64,000 bases of DNA from Streptomyces albireticuli (lineage in GTDB: Bacteria; Actinomycetota; Actinomycetes; Streptomycetales; Streptomycetaceae), in assembly GCF_002192455.1 (NCBI RefSeq), contig NZ_CP021744.1, positions 4,122,001 through 4,186,000 of the forward strand. Reading direction: 5' to 3'. Of this stretch, positions 1 to 6,998 are shown piece after piece. The number at the start of each line of letters is the position of its first letter. Positions within the stretch are counted from its first letter, which is position 1. The notes under the pieces are model-generated. The model was not told where the DNA came from. It made no database searches and worked only from the letters and a program-made list of their open reading frames with translations. The position numbers and the translations under genes were made by a program.

Positions 1-513
1 CACGTCCGACCCGTTCGGCCTAATCGTCTCGTTCGTCTCGAAGGGCGGCGCCGCCCGGTCCAGGCCACCCGTGCCGGGGATCCACAGACCGCCCAGCACC
101 ACGCCGTCGCCGTCGTCCACCAAGGCGTCCAGACGCCGCTCCGTGCCGTCCAGGACGGCCCGCGCCGCCGCGACCGACCCCAGGGGCACCCCGAGCGTGC
201 GGGCCAGCGAGACGGCCGGCAGGGCGCCGATGGGCACGAGCGACACCGGCACCTCCGGCAGCTCGCGGCGGCGGTGCAGCACCCTCACGGCGTGCAGCAG
301 GGCCCGGTCGTCGCCGATGACCACGGGGCGCCGGCGGCCGCGCCGGGCCAGTGCGCGCTCGACGTCCTCGGGGCCTTCCGGGAGGCATATCTTCGCCACC
401 GCGCCGCCGCAGAGGACGTCCTTCGCGATCCGCACGGACTCGCCGTCCACGCGTCGGGCGACCGGGTCGATGACCACGAGCAGAGCCTGCTCTGTGGAGT
501 CTGGAGCCGACAC
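1..513 (-). CDS. Diacylglycerol kinase-like protein (3' part cut by window edge)
   Basis: The reverse strand is open from a GTG at 513 to the window edge (171 codons seen). A purine-rich ribosome-binding site, GAGGAAGGA, lies just upstream. The N-terminus reads VSAPDSTEQALLVVIDPVAR and continues with the alternating beta strand/helix pattern (VVIGDDRALLHAV, VSLVPIGALPAVSLARTLG) of the DagK/YegS lipid-kinase fold. Genes of this type often sit divergently beside purA in streptomycetes. The usual GGDGT nucleotide motif is replaced by the GDDRALL region, so it may be a diverged member. The C-terminal half is outside the window, so activity cannot be judged. Family assignment is by resemblance and moderately sure. 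Confidence 0.6.
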   Translation of the reverse strand, partial: MSAPDSTEQALLVVIDPVARRVDGESVRIAKDVLCGGAVAKICLPEGPEDVERALARRGRRRPVVIGDDRALLHAVRVLHRRRELPEVPVSLVPIGALPAVSLARTLGVPLGSVAAARAVLDGTERRLDALVDDGDGVVLGGLWIPGTGGLDRAAPPFETNETIRPNGSDV

Positions 514-637
514 CTCGGTCCTTCCTCAGGTGCTGTTTTTCCCGGGGGACGGCCCCGGGCTCCCCGGCCGTGCCGAGGGGCCCCGGGTCTTTCTGTTCGT
601 CCCCCGAGCGAAATATTCGGTAATCTCTCGGTGCAAG

Positions 638-665
638 AGCCCCTGTCGCTGTTGCGCCAGGGGCT
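638..665. terminator. Inverted repeat in the dagK-like/purA intergenic region
   Basis: Perfect 8-bp stem AGCCCCTG / CAGGGGCT with a 12-base loop between the two divergent genes. No U-run follows. It could be a terminator for upstream readthrough or structure in the purA leader. Confidence 0.4.
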
Positions 666-778
666 TCGTCTATCCGGGGCACGGGTTCGACGGCTCTAGC
701 GGTGGTGTACGCCGTGAGCACGCGAGGTGACGCCACCACGCACGTTGGACATGCCCCGCCCGGAAGGGGTGTACGCCT

Positions 779-2065
779 GTGCCCGCACTTGTGCTGCTCG
801 GTGCTCAGTGGGGTGATGAGGGCAAGGGAAAGGCCACCGACCTCCTCGGTGGATCCGTGGACTATGTGGTGCGCTACCAAGGTGGCAACAACGCCGGCCA
901 CACGGTGGTCGTCGGCGACCAGAAATACGCGCTGCATCTCCTCCCTTCCGGAATCCTCTCGCCGGGGTGCACCCCGGTGATCGGTAACGGAGTCGTCGTC
1001 GACCCGGCGGTCCTGCTCTCCGAGCTGAGCGGACTCAACGAGCGCGGCGTCGACACGTCCAAGCTGCTGCTCAGCGGTAACGCGCACCTGATCACGCCGT
1101 ACCACACCACGGTCGACAAGGTGACGGAACGCTTCCTCGGCAAGCGGAAGATCGGCACCACCGGTCGCGGCATCGGCCCGACCTACGCCGACAAGATCAA
1201 CCGCGTGGGCATCCGCGTCCAGGACCTCTACGACGAGTCGATCCTGGAGCAGAAGGTCGAGGCCGCTCTCGACTTCAAGAACCAGATCCTGGCGAAGCTC
1301 TACAACCGCCGCGCCATCGAGTCCGGCAAGATCGTCGAGGAGCTGCTCACCTACGCGGAGCAGATCAAGCCGTACGTGGCCGACACGACGCTGATCCTCA
1401 ACAACGCCATCGACGAGGGCAAGGTCGTCCTCTTCGAGGGCGGCCAGGGCACGCTGCTCGACGTCGACCACGGCACGTACCCCTTCGTCACCTCGTCCAA
1501 CCCGACCGCGGGCGGCGCCTGCACGGGTGCCGGCGTCGGTCCGACGAAGATCAACCGGGTCATCGGCATCCTCAAGGCGTACACGACCCGCGTCGGCGCC
1601 GGCCCGTTCCCGACCGAGCTGTTCGACAAGGACGGCGAGGCGCTGCGGACCATCGGTGGCGAGCGCGGTGTGACCACCGGCCGTGACCGCCGCTGCGGCT
1701 GGTTCGACGCCGTCATCGCCCGCTACGCGACCCGCGTCAACGGCCTGACGGACTTCTTCCTCACCAAGCTCGACGTGCTCACCGGCTGGGAGCAGATCCC
1801 GGTCTGCGTCGCCTACGAGATCGACGGCAAGCGCGTCGAGGAGCTGCCCTACAGCCAGAGCGACTTCCACCACGCGAAGCCGATCTACGAGATGCTGCCG
1901 GGCTGGTCCGAGGACATCACCAAGGCCAAGACCTTCGCCGACCTGCCGAAGAACGCGCAGGCCTACGTGAAGGCGCTGGAGGAGATGTCCGGCGCGCCGA
2001 TCTCCGCGATCGGCGTCGGCCCGGGCCGTACCGAGACGATCGAGATCAACTCCTTCCTCTCGTAA
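779..2065 (+). CDS. purA: Adenylosuccinate synthetase
   Basis: Catalyses the GTP-dependent condensation of IMP with aspartate to adenylosuccinate, the first step from IMP to AMP, in the cytoplasm. The 428-residue length matches the family. The N-terminal phosphate-binding loop GDEGKGK (residues 12-18, catalytic Asp13) and NNAGHT with the catalytic His41 are intact, as is the GTTGRGIGP segment. The GTG start at 779 follows GGAAGGGG at a suitable distance. The gene stands alone, between divergent and convergent neighbours, and ends in a strong bidirectional hairpin. It is the only AMP-branch purine gene in the window. Confidence 0.98.
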   Translation: MPALVLLGAQWGDEGKGKATDLLGGSVDYVVRYQGGNNAGHTVVVGDQKYALHLLPSGILSPGCTPVIGNGVVVDPAVLLSELSGLNERGVDTSKLLLSGNAHLITPYHTTVDKVTERFLGKRKIGTTGRGIGPTYADKINRVGIRVQDLYDESILEQKVEAALDFKNQILAKLYNRRAIESGKIVEELLTYAEQIKPYVADTTLILNNAIDEGKVVLFEGGQGTLLDVDHGTYPFVTSSNPTAGGACTGAGVGPTKINRVIGILKAYTTRVGAGPFPTELFDKDGEALRTIGGERGVTTGRDRRCGWFDAVIARYATRVNGLTDFFLTKLDVLTGWEQIPVCVAYEIDGKRVEELPYSQSDFHHAKPIYEMLPGWSEDITKAKTFADLPKNAQAYVKALEEMSGAPISAIGVGPGRTETIEINSFLS

Positions 2066-2116
2066 GGCCAGGACCCCAGGTACCGCCGCCCCTCCGGGGG
2101 CGCCGCGCACCCGACA

Positions 2117-2144
2117 CGCCCCGGTGGCTCCCGCCACCGGGGCG
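2117..2144. terminator. Bidirectional terminator between purA and the kinase gene
   Basis: Perfect 11-bp stem CGCCCCGGTGG / CCACCGGGGCG with a 6-base loop, placed between convergent genes. Confidence 0.75.
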
Positions 2145-2168
2145 TCGTGCGTTTCAGGAAGGGCTCCG

Positions 2169-2760
2169 TCAGCCGGTCCTGCGGTAGACCAGCGACGCGT
2201 CCTTCGTGCCCGAGTCGGCGAAGTCGCGCCGCATCCGGCCGTCCGGGAGCATCACCAGGTCGGAGGCGGAACCGGGCTGGCAGGCGGAGGTGGGACGGGC
2301 CTGGGTGACGCTGGAGGGCCCCAGGCTCAGGGACGTCGTGCCGCCGCTGTCGCCGGACGCGGTCGCGTGCCACCGGCAGGTGTAGGAGGTGCCGTCGTCG
2401 AGGGTGCCGCTCCCCTGGATGGTGACGTCGGCGGCCGGGCCGCGCGAAATGGTGATGATCCGGTTGTTGGCCCCGGAGCCGCTGTCGAAGCTGGTCTGCC
2501 AGGTGCCGGCGAATCCCTGCGGCACGGGCCCGGCGGCCGGGGTGCTCGGCCCGCTCGTACCGGCCGGCGGTGTGGCGGCGCGCGGAGTGGCCTGGCCCGG
2601 CCCGGCCGGGTTCCGCGGTGCGGAGGCGGACGGCGAGGCGCTCTCGCGCGCGTCGTCCTTCCCGGTGCCCTGCTTGAGGAGGAAGACCGTCGCGCCGCCC
2701 GCGATCAGTCCGCCCGCCACCACCGCGGCCAGTACGACCGGGCCCGGGAGCGGCCGCGGG
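2169..2760 (-). pseudogene. Detached C-terminal membrane and sensor part of the Ser/Thr kinase
   Basis: This frame continues the kinase gene after a one-base frame change at about 2740-2765. It encodes a transmembrane segment (VVLAAVVAGGLIAGGATVFLL), a Ser/Pro/Ala-rich linker and a roughly 120-residue extracellular domain (from GFAGTWQTSFDS to the stop at 2169). Streptomycete PASTA-less kinases commonly have exactly this order after the kinase domain, so the fragment and the upstream CDS were almost certainly one gene of about 607 codons. Either the strain carries a true frameshift or one base is missing in a GC homopolymer run. Confidence 0.7.
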
Positions 2761-3994
2761 GCGCGGGGACGTACGGGCCGACGGTCTGGGTGCCGGTGCC
2801 GTAAGGGTTGTTGCCGTACGGGCCGGCGTGCGGGTAGCCGTAAGGCGGCGGCGCGGGCTGCGGCATCGGCTGTGCCACCGGCTGGGGGCCCATGGGGCGG
2901 CCCGCGGTGACGGTGGGCGGGTCCTGGCGGCCGATGAGCGTCGGCTCCGGCAGCGGCTCGTGGACCGGCGGCGGCGCGGGCGGGGCCGCGGCCGCCGCGC
3001 CGGCTATCGCGGTGGGCGGGTGCTCGGGCGGCGGCGGGCCGGGGCGGGCGGCGGGCTCCTCGACGTCCAGCAGCTGCACGGCCTGCCGGCCGAGCCGCGC
3101 GACCAGGCCGCCGGGCAGCCAGGGCTCGGCGGACCGCGCGTCCGCCGGCGTCCCCTCGCCCTCGCCGCCGGCCTCGTCCGCGCGCGCCAGGATCTCCGCG
3201 GGGGACGGGCGCTCCTCCGGGTCCTTGGCCAGGCACGCCTCGATCAGCGGCAGCAGCGGGGCGGGGATCCCGGTGAGGTCCGGCTCCTCCTCCGCGATGC
3301 GGTACATCAGCGCGTGGACGCCGCTGTCGGCCGTGCCGAAGGGCATCCGGCCGGTGGCCGCGTACGCCAGCACCGAGCCGAGGCAGAAGACGTCGCTCGC
3401 CGGCGTCACCCGGGCGCCGCGCACCTGCTCGGGCGACATGAAGCCGGGCGAGCCGACGGCCGCGCCGGTGCGGGTGAGGCCGCCGTCGGTGACGGTCTCC
3501 AGGGCGCGGGCGATGCCGAAGTCGATGACGCGCGGGCCGTCCAGGGTGATCAGGACGTTGGACGGCTTGAGGTCGCGGTGGACGACGCCCGCGGCGTGGA
3601 TGGCCTGGAGGGCGCGCGCGAGGCCCGCGGCGAGGATGCGCACGGACCGCTCGGGCAGCGGCCCGAAGTCCTGGTCCACGACCTGCCGCAGGGCGGGGCC
3701 GGCGATGTAACCGGTGGCGACCCAGGGGACGTCGGCCTCGGTGTCCGCGTCGAGCACCGGGGCGGTCCACTCGCCGCCCACCTGCCGGGCCGCGCGCACC
3801 TCCGCGCGGAAGCGCCGCCTGAACTCCTCCTGGCCGGCCAGCTCCTGGTGGACCAGCTTGACCGCCACCGTGCGGCCCCGGTCCGAGCGGGCCAGGTAGA
3901 CGCGGCCCATGCCGCCCGCGCCGAGCCGTCCCAGCAGTCGGTACGCGCCCAGTACGCGCGGATCGTCGGACCTCAGGCCCTCGAGATTTCCCAT
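2705..3994 (-). CDS. Serine/threonine protein kinase (kinase and juxtamembrane part)
   Basis: Hanks-type kinase. The glycine loop LGAGGMGRVYLA is at residues 24-35, the ATP lysine is Lys46 in AVKLV, the catalytic loop HRDLKPSN is at 139-146 and the metal-binding DFG is at 158-160, followed by GSPGFMSPEQ. A Pro/Tyr-rich juxtamembrane linker (after about residue 330) precedes the break, and the frame then runs into a stop after ARSYWPRWWRAD. The membrane anchor is in the next frame, so as sequenced the product would be a soluble kinase. The ATG start at 3994 is preceded by GGGGAGGAGACGG. It is convergent with purA and upstream of nothing on its own strand except csp. Substrates are unknown. Confidence 0.85.
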   Translation of the reverse strand: MGNLEGLRSDDPRVLGAYRLLGRLGAGGMGRVYLARSDRGRTVAVKLVHQELAGQEEFRRRFRAEVRAARQVGGEWTAPVLDADTEADVPWVATGYIAGPALRQVVDQDFGPLPERSVRILAAGLARALQAIHAAGVVHRDLKPSNVLITLDGPRVIDFGIARALETVTDGGLTRTGAAVGSPGFMSPEQVRGARVTPASDVFCLGSVLAYAATGRMPFGTADSGVHALMYRIAEEEPDLTGIPAPLLPLIEACLAKDPEERPSPAEILARADEAGGEGEGTPADARSAEPWLPGGLVARLGRQAVQLLDVEEPAARPGPPPPEHPPTAIAGAAAAAPPAPPPVHEPLPEPTLIGRQDPPTVTAGRPMGPQPVAQPMPQPAPPPYGYPHAGPYGNNPYGTGTQTVGPYVPAPRGRSRARSYWPRWWRAD

Positions 3995-4060
3995 GGCACC
4001 CGTCTCCTCCCCCGTGTCCCCCGTGTGTTCTCCGCCGGAGAATAGCGGGGCAGCAAACGG

Positions 4061-4095
4061 CCGGAGCCCCGCACCTTGAAAGTACGGGGCCCCGG
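4061..4095. terminator. Terminator of the csp gene
   Basis: An 11-bp stem, CCGGAGCCCCG / CGGGGCCCCGG with one mismatch, lies directly downstream of the csp stop codon. Confidence 0.6.
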
Positions 4096-4121
4096 CTCGC
4101 TGTTGAACCCTCGGGGAAGGG

Positions 4122-4325
4122 TCAGGCGGGAACGATGTTCTCCGCCTGGGGGCCCTTCTGGCCCTGGGTCACGTCGAAGGAGACCTTCTGGCCCTCCTGG
4201 AGCTCACGGAAGCCCTGCGTCGCGATGTTCGAGTAGTGGGCGAAGACGTCGGCGCCGCCACCGTCCTGCTCGATGAATCCGAATCCCTTTTCGGAGTTGA
4301 ACCACTTCACGGTGCCGGTAGCCAA
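4122..4325 (-). CDS. Cold-shock domain protein (CspA family)
   Basis: A 67-residue single cold-shock domain that binds single-stranded RNA/DNA and acts as an RNA chaperone in the cytoplasm. RNP1 (KGFGFI, residues 13-18) and RNP2 (VFAHY) are intact, and the length is typical. It starts at TTG 4325 with AGGAGA about 8 bases upstream. It is a close paralogue of the csp gene at 49632, differing at a handful of residues (for example GGGADVFAHYSNIATQ against GGGPDVFAHYSNIASS). Its leader carries a conserved hairpin described separately, so expression is probably controlled after transcription starts. Confidence 0.95.
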   Translation of the reverse strand: MATGTVKWFNSEKGFGFIEQDGGGADVFAHYSNIATQGFRELQEGQKVSFDVTQGQKGPQAENIVPA

Positions 4326-4450
4326 GACGATCTCCTATGAGAGCTGTGCACAATCCGCACGGCGCGGAATAATGCAACGGCGCCCGAGGTCACAGACCGT
4401 CAGGGCGCCGAGATGAAATAGGTTCAGAACTGCAACGCGAAAATGACCGT
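4326..4450 (-). promoter_or_regulatory. Structured 5' leader of the csp gene
   Basis: Read on the minus strand, the leader holds a -10-like TACGGT, then GTTGCAGTTCTG. It then has an 8-bp stem CGGCGCCC / GGGCGCCG (plus-strand 4403-4410 and 4378-4385) enclosing TGAC and an inner hairpin GGTC-TGT-GACC. The same order of elements occurs upstream of the csp gene at 49632 with compensating base changes. Transcript ends are inferred, not seen. Confidence 0.6.
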
Positions 4451-4716
4451 AGCACGCGGCCTGTGCCATCGGTGGATTTCGCGGCCGGGAAATTCGCGGG
4501 CGTGCCGCCACCGTACCGTGCCCGTTCCCGGGTCCGGCCCCCGGTCCGATCCCGGTCCGATCCGCCCCCGGGCGCGGCCCGTTGCCCCGACCGCCCGGCA
4601 CTGTGTCCGTGGGCGGGGCGCGCGTCGGGACACAGTGCCTGTTCCGGTGCCCGGAGGCGCTCCCTACGCTGGCCGTGTCCGCGCTTCCTCCCGCCACGCG
4701 ATCCGAGGTCACGCCG

Positions 4717-6072
4717 TTGAACACGCAGCCAGACCCCCGCACCAAGGCCGCCGTCAAGGCCGCCGACCGGGCGCACGTCTTCCACTCCTGGTCCGCGCAG
4801 GGCCTCATCGACCCGCTGGCCGTCGCCGGGGCCGAGGGCTCGTACTTCTGGGACTACGACGGCAATCGCTACCTCGATTTCTCCTCCCAGCTCGTCAACA
4901 CGAACATCGGTCACCAGCACCCCAAAGTGGTCGCCGCGGTGCGGGAGCAGGCGGCGAAGCTGTGCACGATCGCGCCGGGCTTCGCGGTGGACGTGCGGTC
5001 GGAGGCGGCCCGGCTGATCGCGGGGCGCACGCCGGGCGACCTCGACAAGATCTTCTTCACCAACGGCGGCGCCGAGGCGGTCGAGAACGCCGTGCGCATG
5101 GCGCGGCTGCACACCGGCCGTGCCAAGGTGCTGAGCGCCTACCGCTCGTACCACGGGGCGACGGCCGCGGCGATCAACCTCACCGGTGACCCGCGCCGTT
5201 GGCCCTCCGACACGGCCTCGGCGGGCGTCGTGCATTTCTGGGCGCCGTTCCTCTACCGCTCGCCGTTCCACGCGGAGACGGAGGAGCAGGAGTGCGCGCG
5301 CGCCCTGCGCCACCTTGAGGACACCATCGTCTTCGAGGGGCCGGGGACCGTCGCCGCGATCGTCCTGGAGACCGTCCCCGGCACCGCCGGGATCATGGTG
5401 CCGCCGGCCGGTTACCTCGCCGGCGTCCGGGAGATCTGCGACCGCCACGGCATCGTCTTCGTCCTGGACGAGGTCATGGCCGGTTTCGGGCGTACGGGCC
5501 GCTGGTTCGCCGCCGACCACTGGGACGTCACGCCCGACCTGCTGACCTTCGCCAAGGGCGTCAACTCCGGCTATGTGCCGCTCGGCGGCGTCGCGATCTC
5601 CGCGGAGATCGCCGCCACCTTCGACGAGCGGCCGTACCCCGGCGGCCTCACCTACTCCGGCCACCCGCTCGCCTGCGCCTCCGCCGTGGCGACGATCGAG
5701 GCGATGGCCGAGGAGGGCATCGTGGAGAACGCCGCGCGGATCGGCGAGGACGTCCTCGGGCCCGGTCTGCGCGAGCTCGCCGAGCGCCACCCGAGCGTGG
5801 GCGAGGTGCGCGGGCTCGGCGTCTTCTGGGCGGTGGAGCTGGTCAAGGACCGCGCCACCCGGGAGCCGCTGGTCCCGTACAACGCGTCGGGCGAGGCCAA
5901 TGCCCCGATGGCGGCCTTCACCGCCGCCTGCAAGAAGTCCGGTCTGTGGCCTTTCGTGAACATGAACCGGATGCATGTGGTGCCGCCGTGCACGGTTTCC
6001 GAGGACGAGGCGCGGCAGGGCCTGGCCCTGCTCGACGAGGCGCTCACGGCGGCCGACGCGCACACCGTCTGA
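4717..6072 (+). CDS. Class III (omega) aminotransferase, PLP-dependent
   Basis: Fold-type I transaminase of the class III group, which moves amino groups between an omega-amino donor and pyruvate or 2-oxoglutarate in the cytoplasm. FTNGGAEAVENAVRMAR (cofactor phosphate), DEVMAGFGRTG (PLP-ring Asp) and FAKGVNSGYVPLGG with the Schiff-base lysine are all present. The 451-residue length is normal. The frame extends upstream to 4582, but the TTG at 4717 is chosen because it follows GAGGT and begins where family similarity begins (TQPDPRTKAAVKAADRAHVF). The substrate is not evident. The GntR regulator directly downstream may control it. Confidence 0.88.
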   Translation: MNTQPDPRTKAAVKAADRAHVFHSWSAQGLIDPLAVAGAEGSYFWDYDGNRYLDFSSQLVNTNIGHQHPKVVAAVREQAAKLCTIAPGFAVDVRSEAARLIAGRTPGDLDKIFFTNGGAEAVENAVRMARLHTGRAKVLSAYRSYHGATAAAINLTGDPRRWPSDTASAGVVHFWAPFLYRSPFHAETEEQECARALRHLEDTIVFEGPGTVAAIVLETVPGTAGIMVPPAGYLAGVREICDRHGIVFVLDEVMAGFGRTGRWFAADHWDVTPDLLTFAKGVNSGYVPLGGVAISAEIAATFDERPYPGGLTYSGHPLACASAVATIEAMAEEGIVENAARIGEDVLGPGLRELAERHPSVGEVRGLGVFWAVELVKDRATREPLVPYNASGEANAPMAAFTAACKKSGLWPFVNMNRMHVVPPCTVSEDEARQGLALLDEALTAADAHTV

Positions 6073-6124
6073 CGCGCTCGGGGTACCGTACGTCCTTCCC
6101 GCGCGCACGCCCGTACGCTCCGCG

Positions 6125-6156
6125 ACGGCCCTCGCCTATCTTGTTGCGAGGGCCGT
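6125..6156. terminator. Strong inverted repeat between aminotransferase and gntR
   Basis: Perfect 11-bp stem ACGGCCCTCGC / GCGAGGGCCGT with a 10-base loop. It most likely terminates the aminotransferase transcript. Its position 42 bases before the regulator start means an operator role is also possible. Confidence 0.6.
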
Positions 6157-6197
6157 TCGCATGCGGGCGCACGGTCACGGAAGGGGAGACGGACACG

Positions 6198-6902
6198 ATG
6201 CCCGGCAGCGAGGCGGTCAGACGGACGACGCTGCGTTCGCAGATCGCCGACGCCCTGCGCGACGAGGTGATCGCCGGACGGCTCCCCGCGGGGCGCCAGT
6301 TCACGGTCAAGGAGATCGCCGAGCAGTACGGCGTCTCCGCGACGCCCGTGCGCGAGGCGCTGCTCGACCTCTGCTCCCAGGGGCTGCTCGACGTGGAGCT
6401 GCACAAGAGCTACCGCGTCCGCGCGTTCTCCTACGCCGACTTCCGCGACATGGTCGAGGCCCGCGCCCTGATCGTCGAGGGCATCTTCCGGCTGCCCCAC
6501 AGCCTCAAGGGCACGACGGGCGCCCCGCTCGCCGAGCACACCCTGAACGCCGTGCCGCCCGCCGCCCTGGCGTCCGTGCGGCGCCGGGCCGAGGAGGCCG
6601 CGCGGGCCGCGGAGGCGGGGGACCTGGACATCCTGATCGGCTACGACCTGCGCTTCTGGCGCGAACTGGCGGGCCTGGTAGGCAATCCGTACATATCGGA
6701 TTTCCTGGACCGGGTCCGGGTGCAGAGCTGGATCTTCACCGTGCCGCTGCTGCGCCGGCTGCCGACGCTGCGCGGGCGGCTGTGGCACGGTCACGCCGAG
6801 CTGGTCGAGGCGGTGGCGGCGCGCGACGCGCTCACCGCCGAACGGATCATTGCTGCCTACAACGAACATTCTCTGGCATTGATCGCGAGCGTGACCGAAT
6901 AG
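6198..6902 (+). CDS. GntR-family transcriptional regulator (FCD type)
   Basis: A 234-residue cytoplasmic repressor-type protein. The N-terminal winged helix (LRSQIADALRDEVIAGRLPAGR, then KEIAEQYGVSATPVREAL at about residues 36-54) is the classic GntR DNA-binding motif. The C-terminal all-helical effector domain has the length expected of the FadR/FCD subgroup. The ATG at 6198 follows GGAAGGGGAGA, which fixes the start although the frame is open much further upstream. It follows the aminotransferase on the same strand after a strong hairpin, so it likely has its own promoter. The ligand is not known. Confidence 0.88.
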   Translation: MPGSEAVRRTTLRSQIADALRDEVIAGRLPAGRQFTVKEIAEQYGVSATPVREALLDLCSQGLLDVELHKSYRVRAFSYADFRDMVEARALIVEGIFRLPHSLKGTTGAPLAEHTLNAVPPAALASVRRRAEEAARAAEAGDLDILIGYDLRFWRELAGLVGNPYISDFLDRVRVQSWIFTVPLLRRLPTLRGRLWHGHAELVEAVAARDALTAERIIAAYNEHSLALIASVTE

Positions 6903-6998
6903 GGTCGAAGCTTCATATGTTCATCGGTTGATGTGATGAATTCCGGAAAAGCGACGCCGTCACGCAACCAGTAGTTTGATTGAGAGCGTCCACAGCTC

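Noticed and set aside
655..710. tRNA-like GGGTTCGA in the purA upstream region
   Set aside because: No acceptor, D or anticodon stem can be drawn around it.
20..2137. 705-codon antisense frame across purA
   Set aside because: Shadow of purA and its neighbour; the purA frame has all family motifs.
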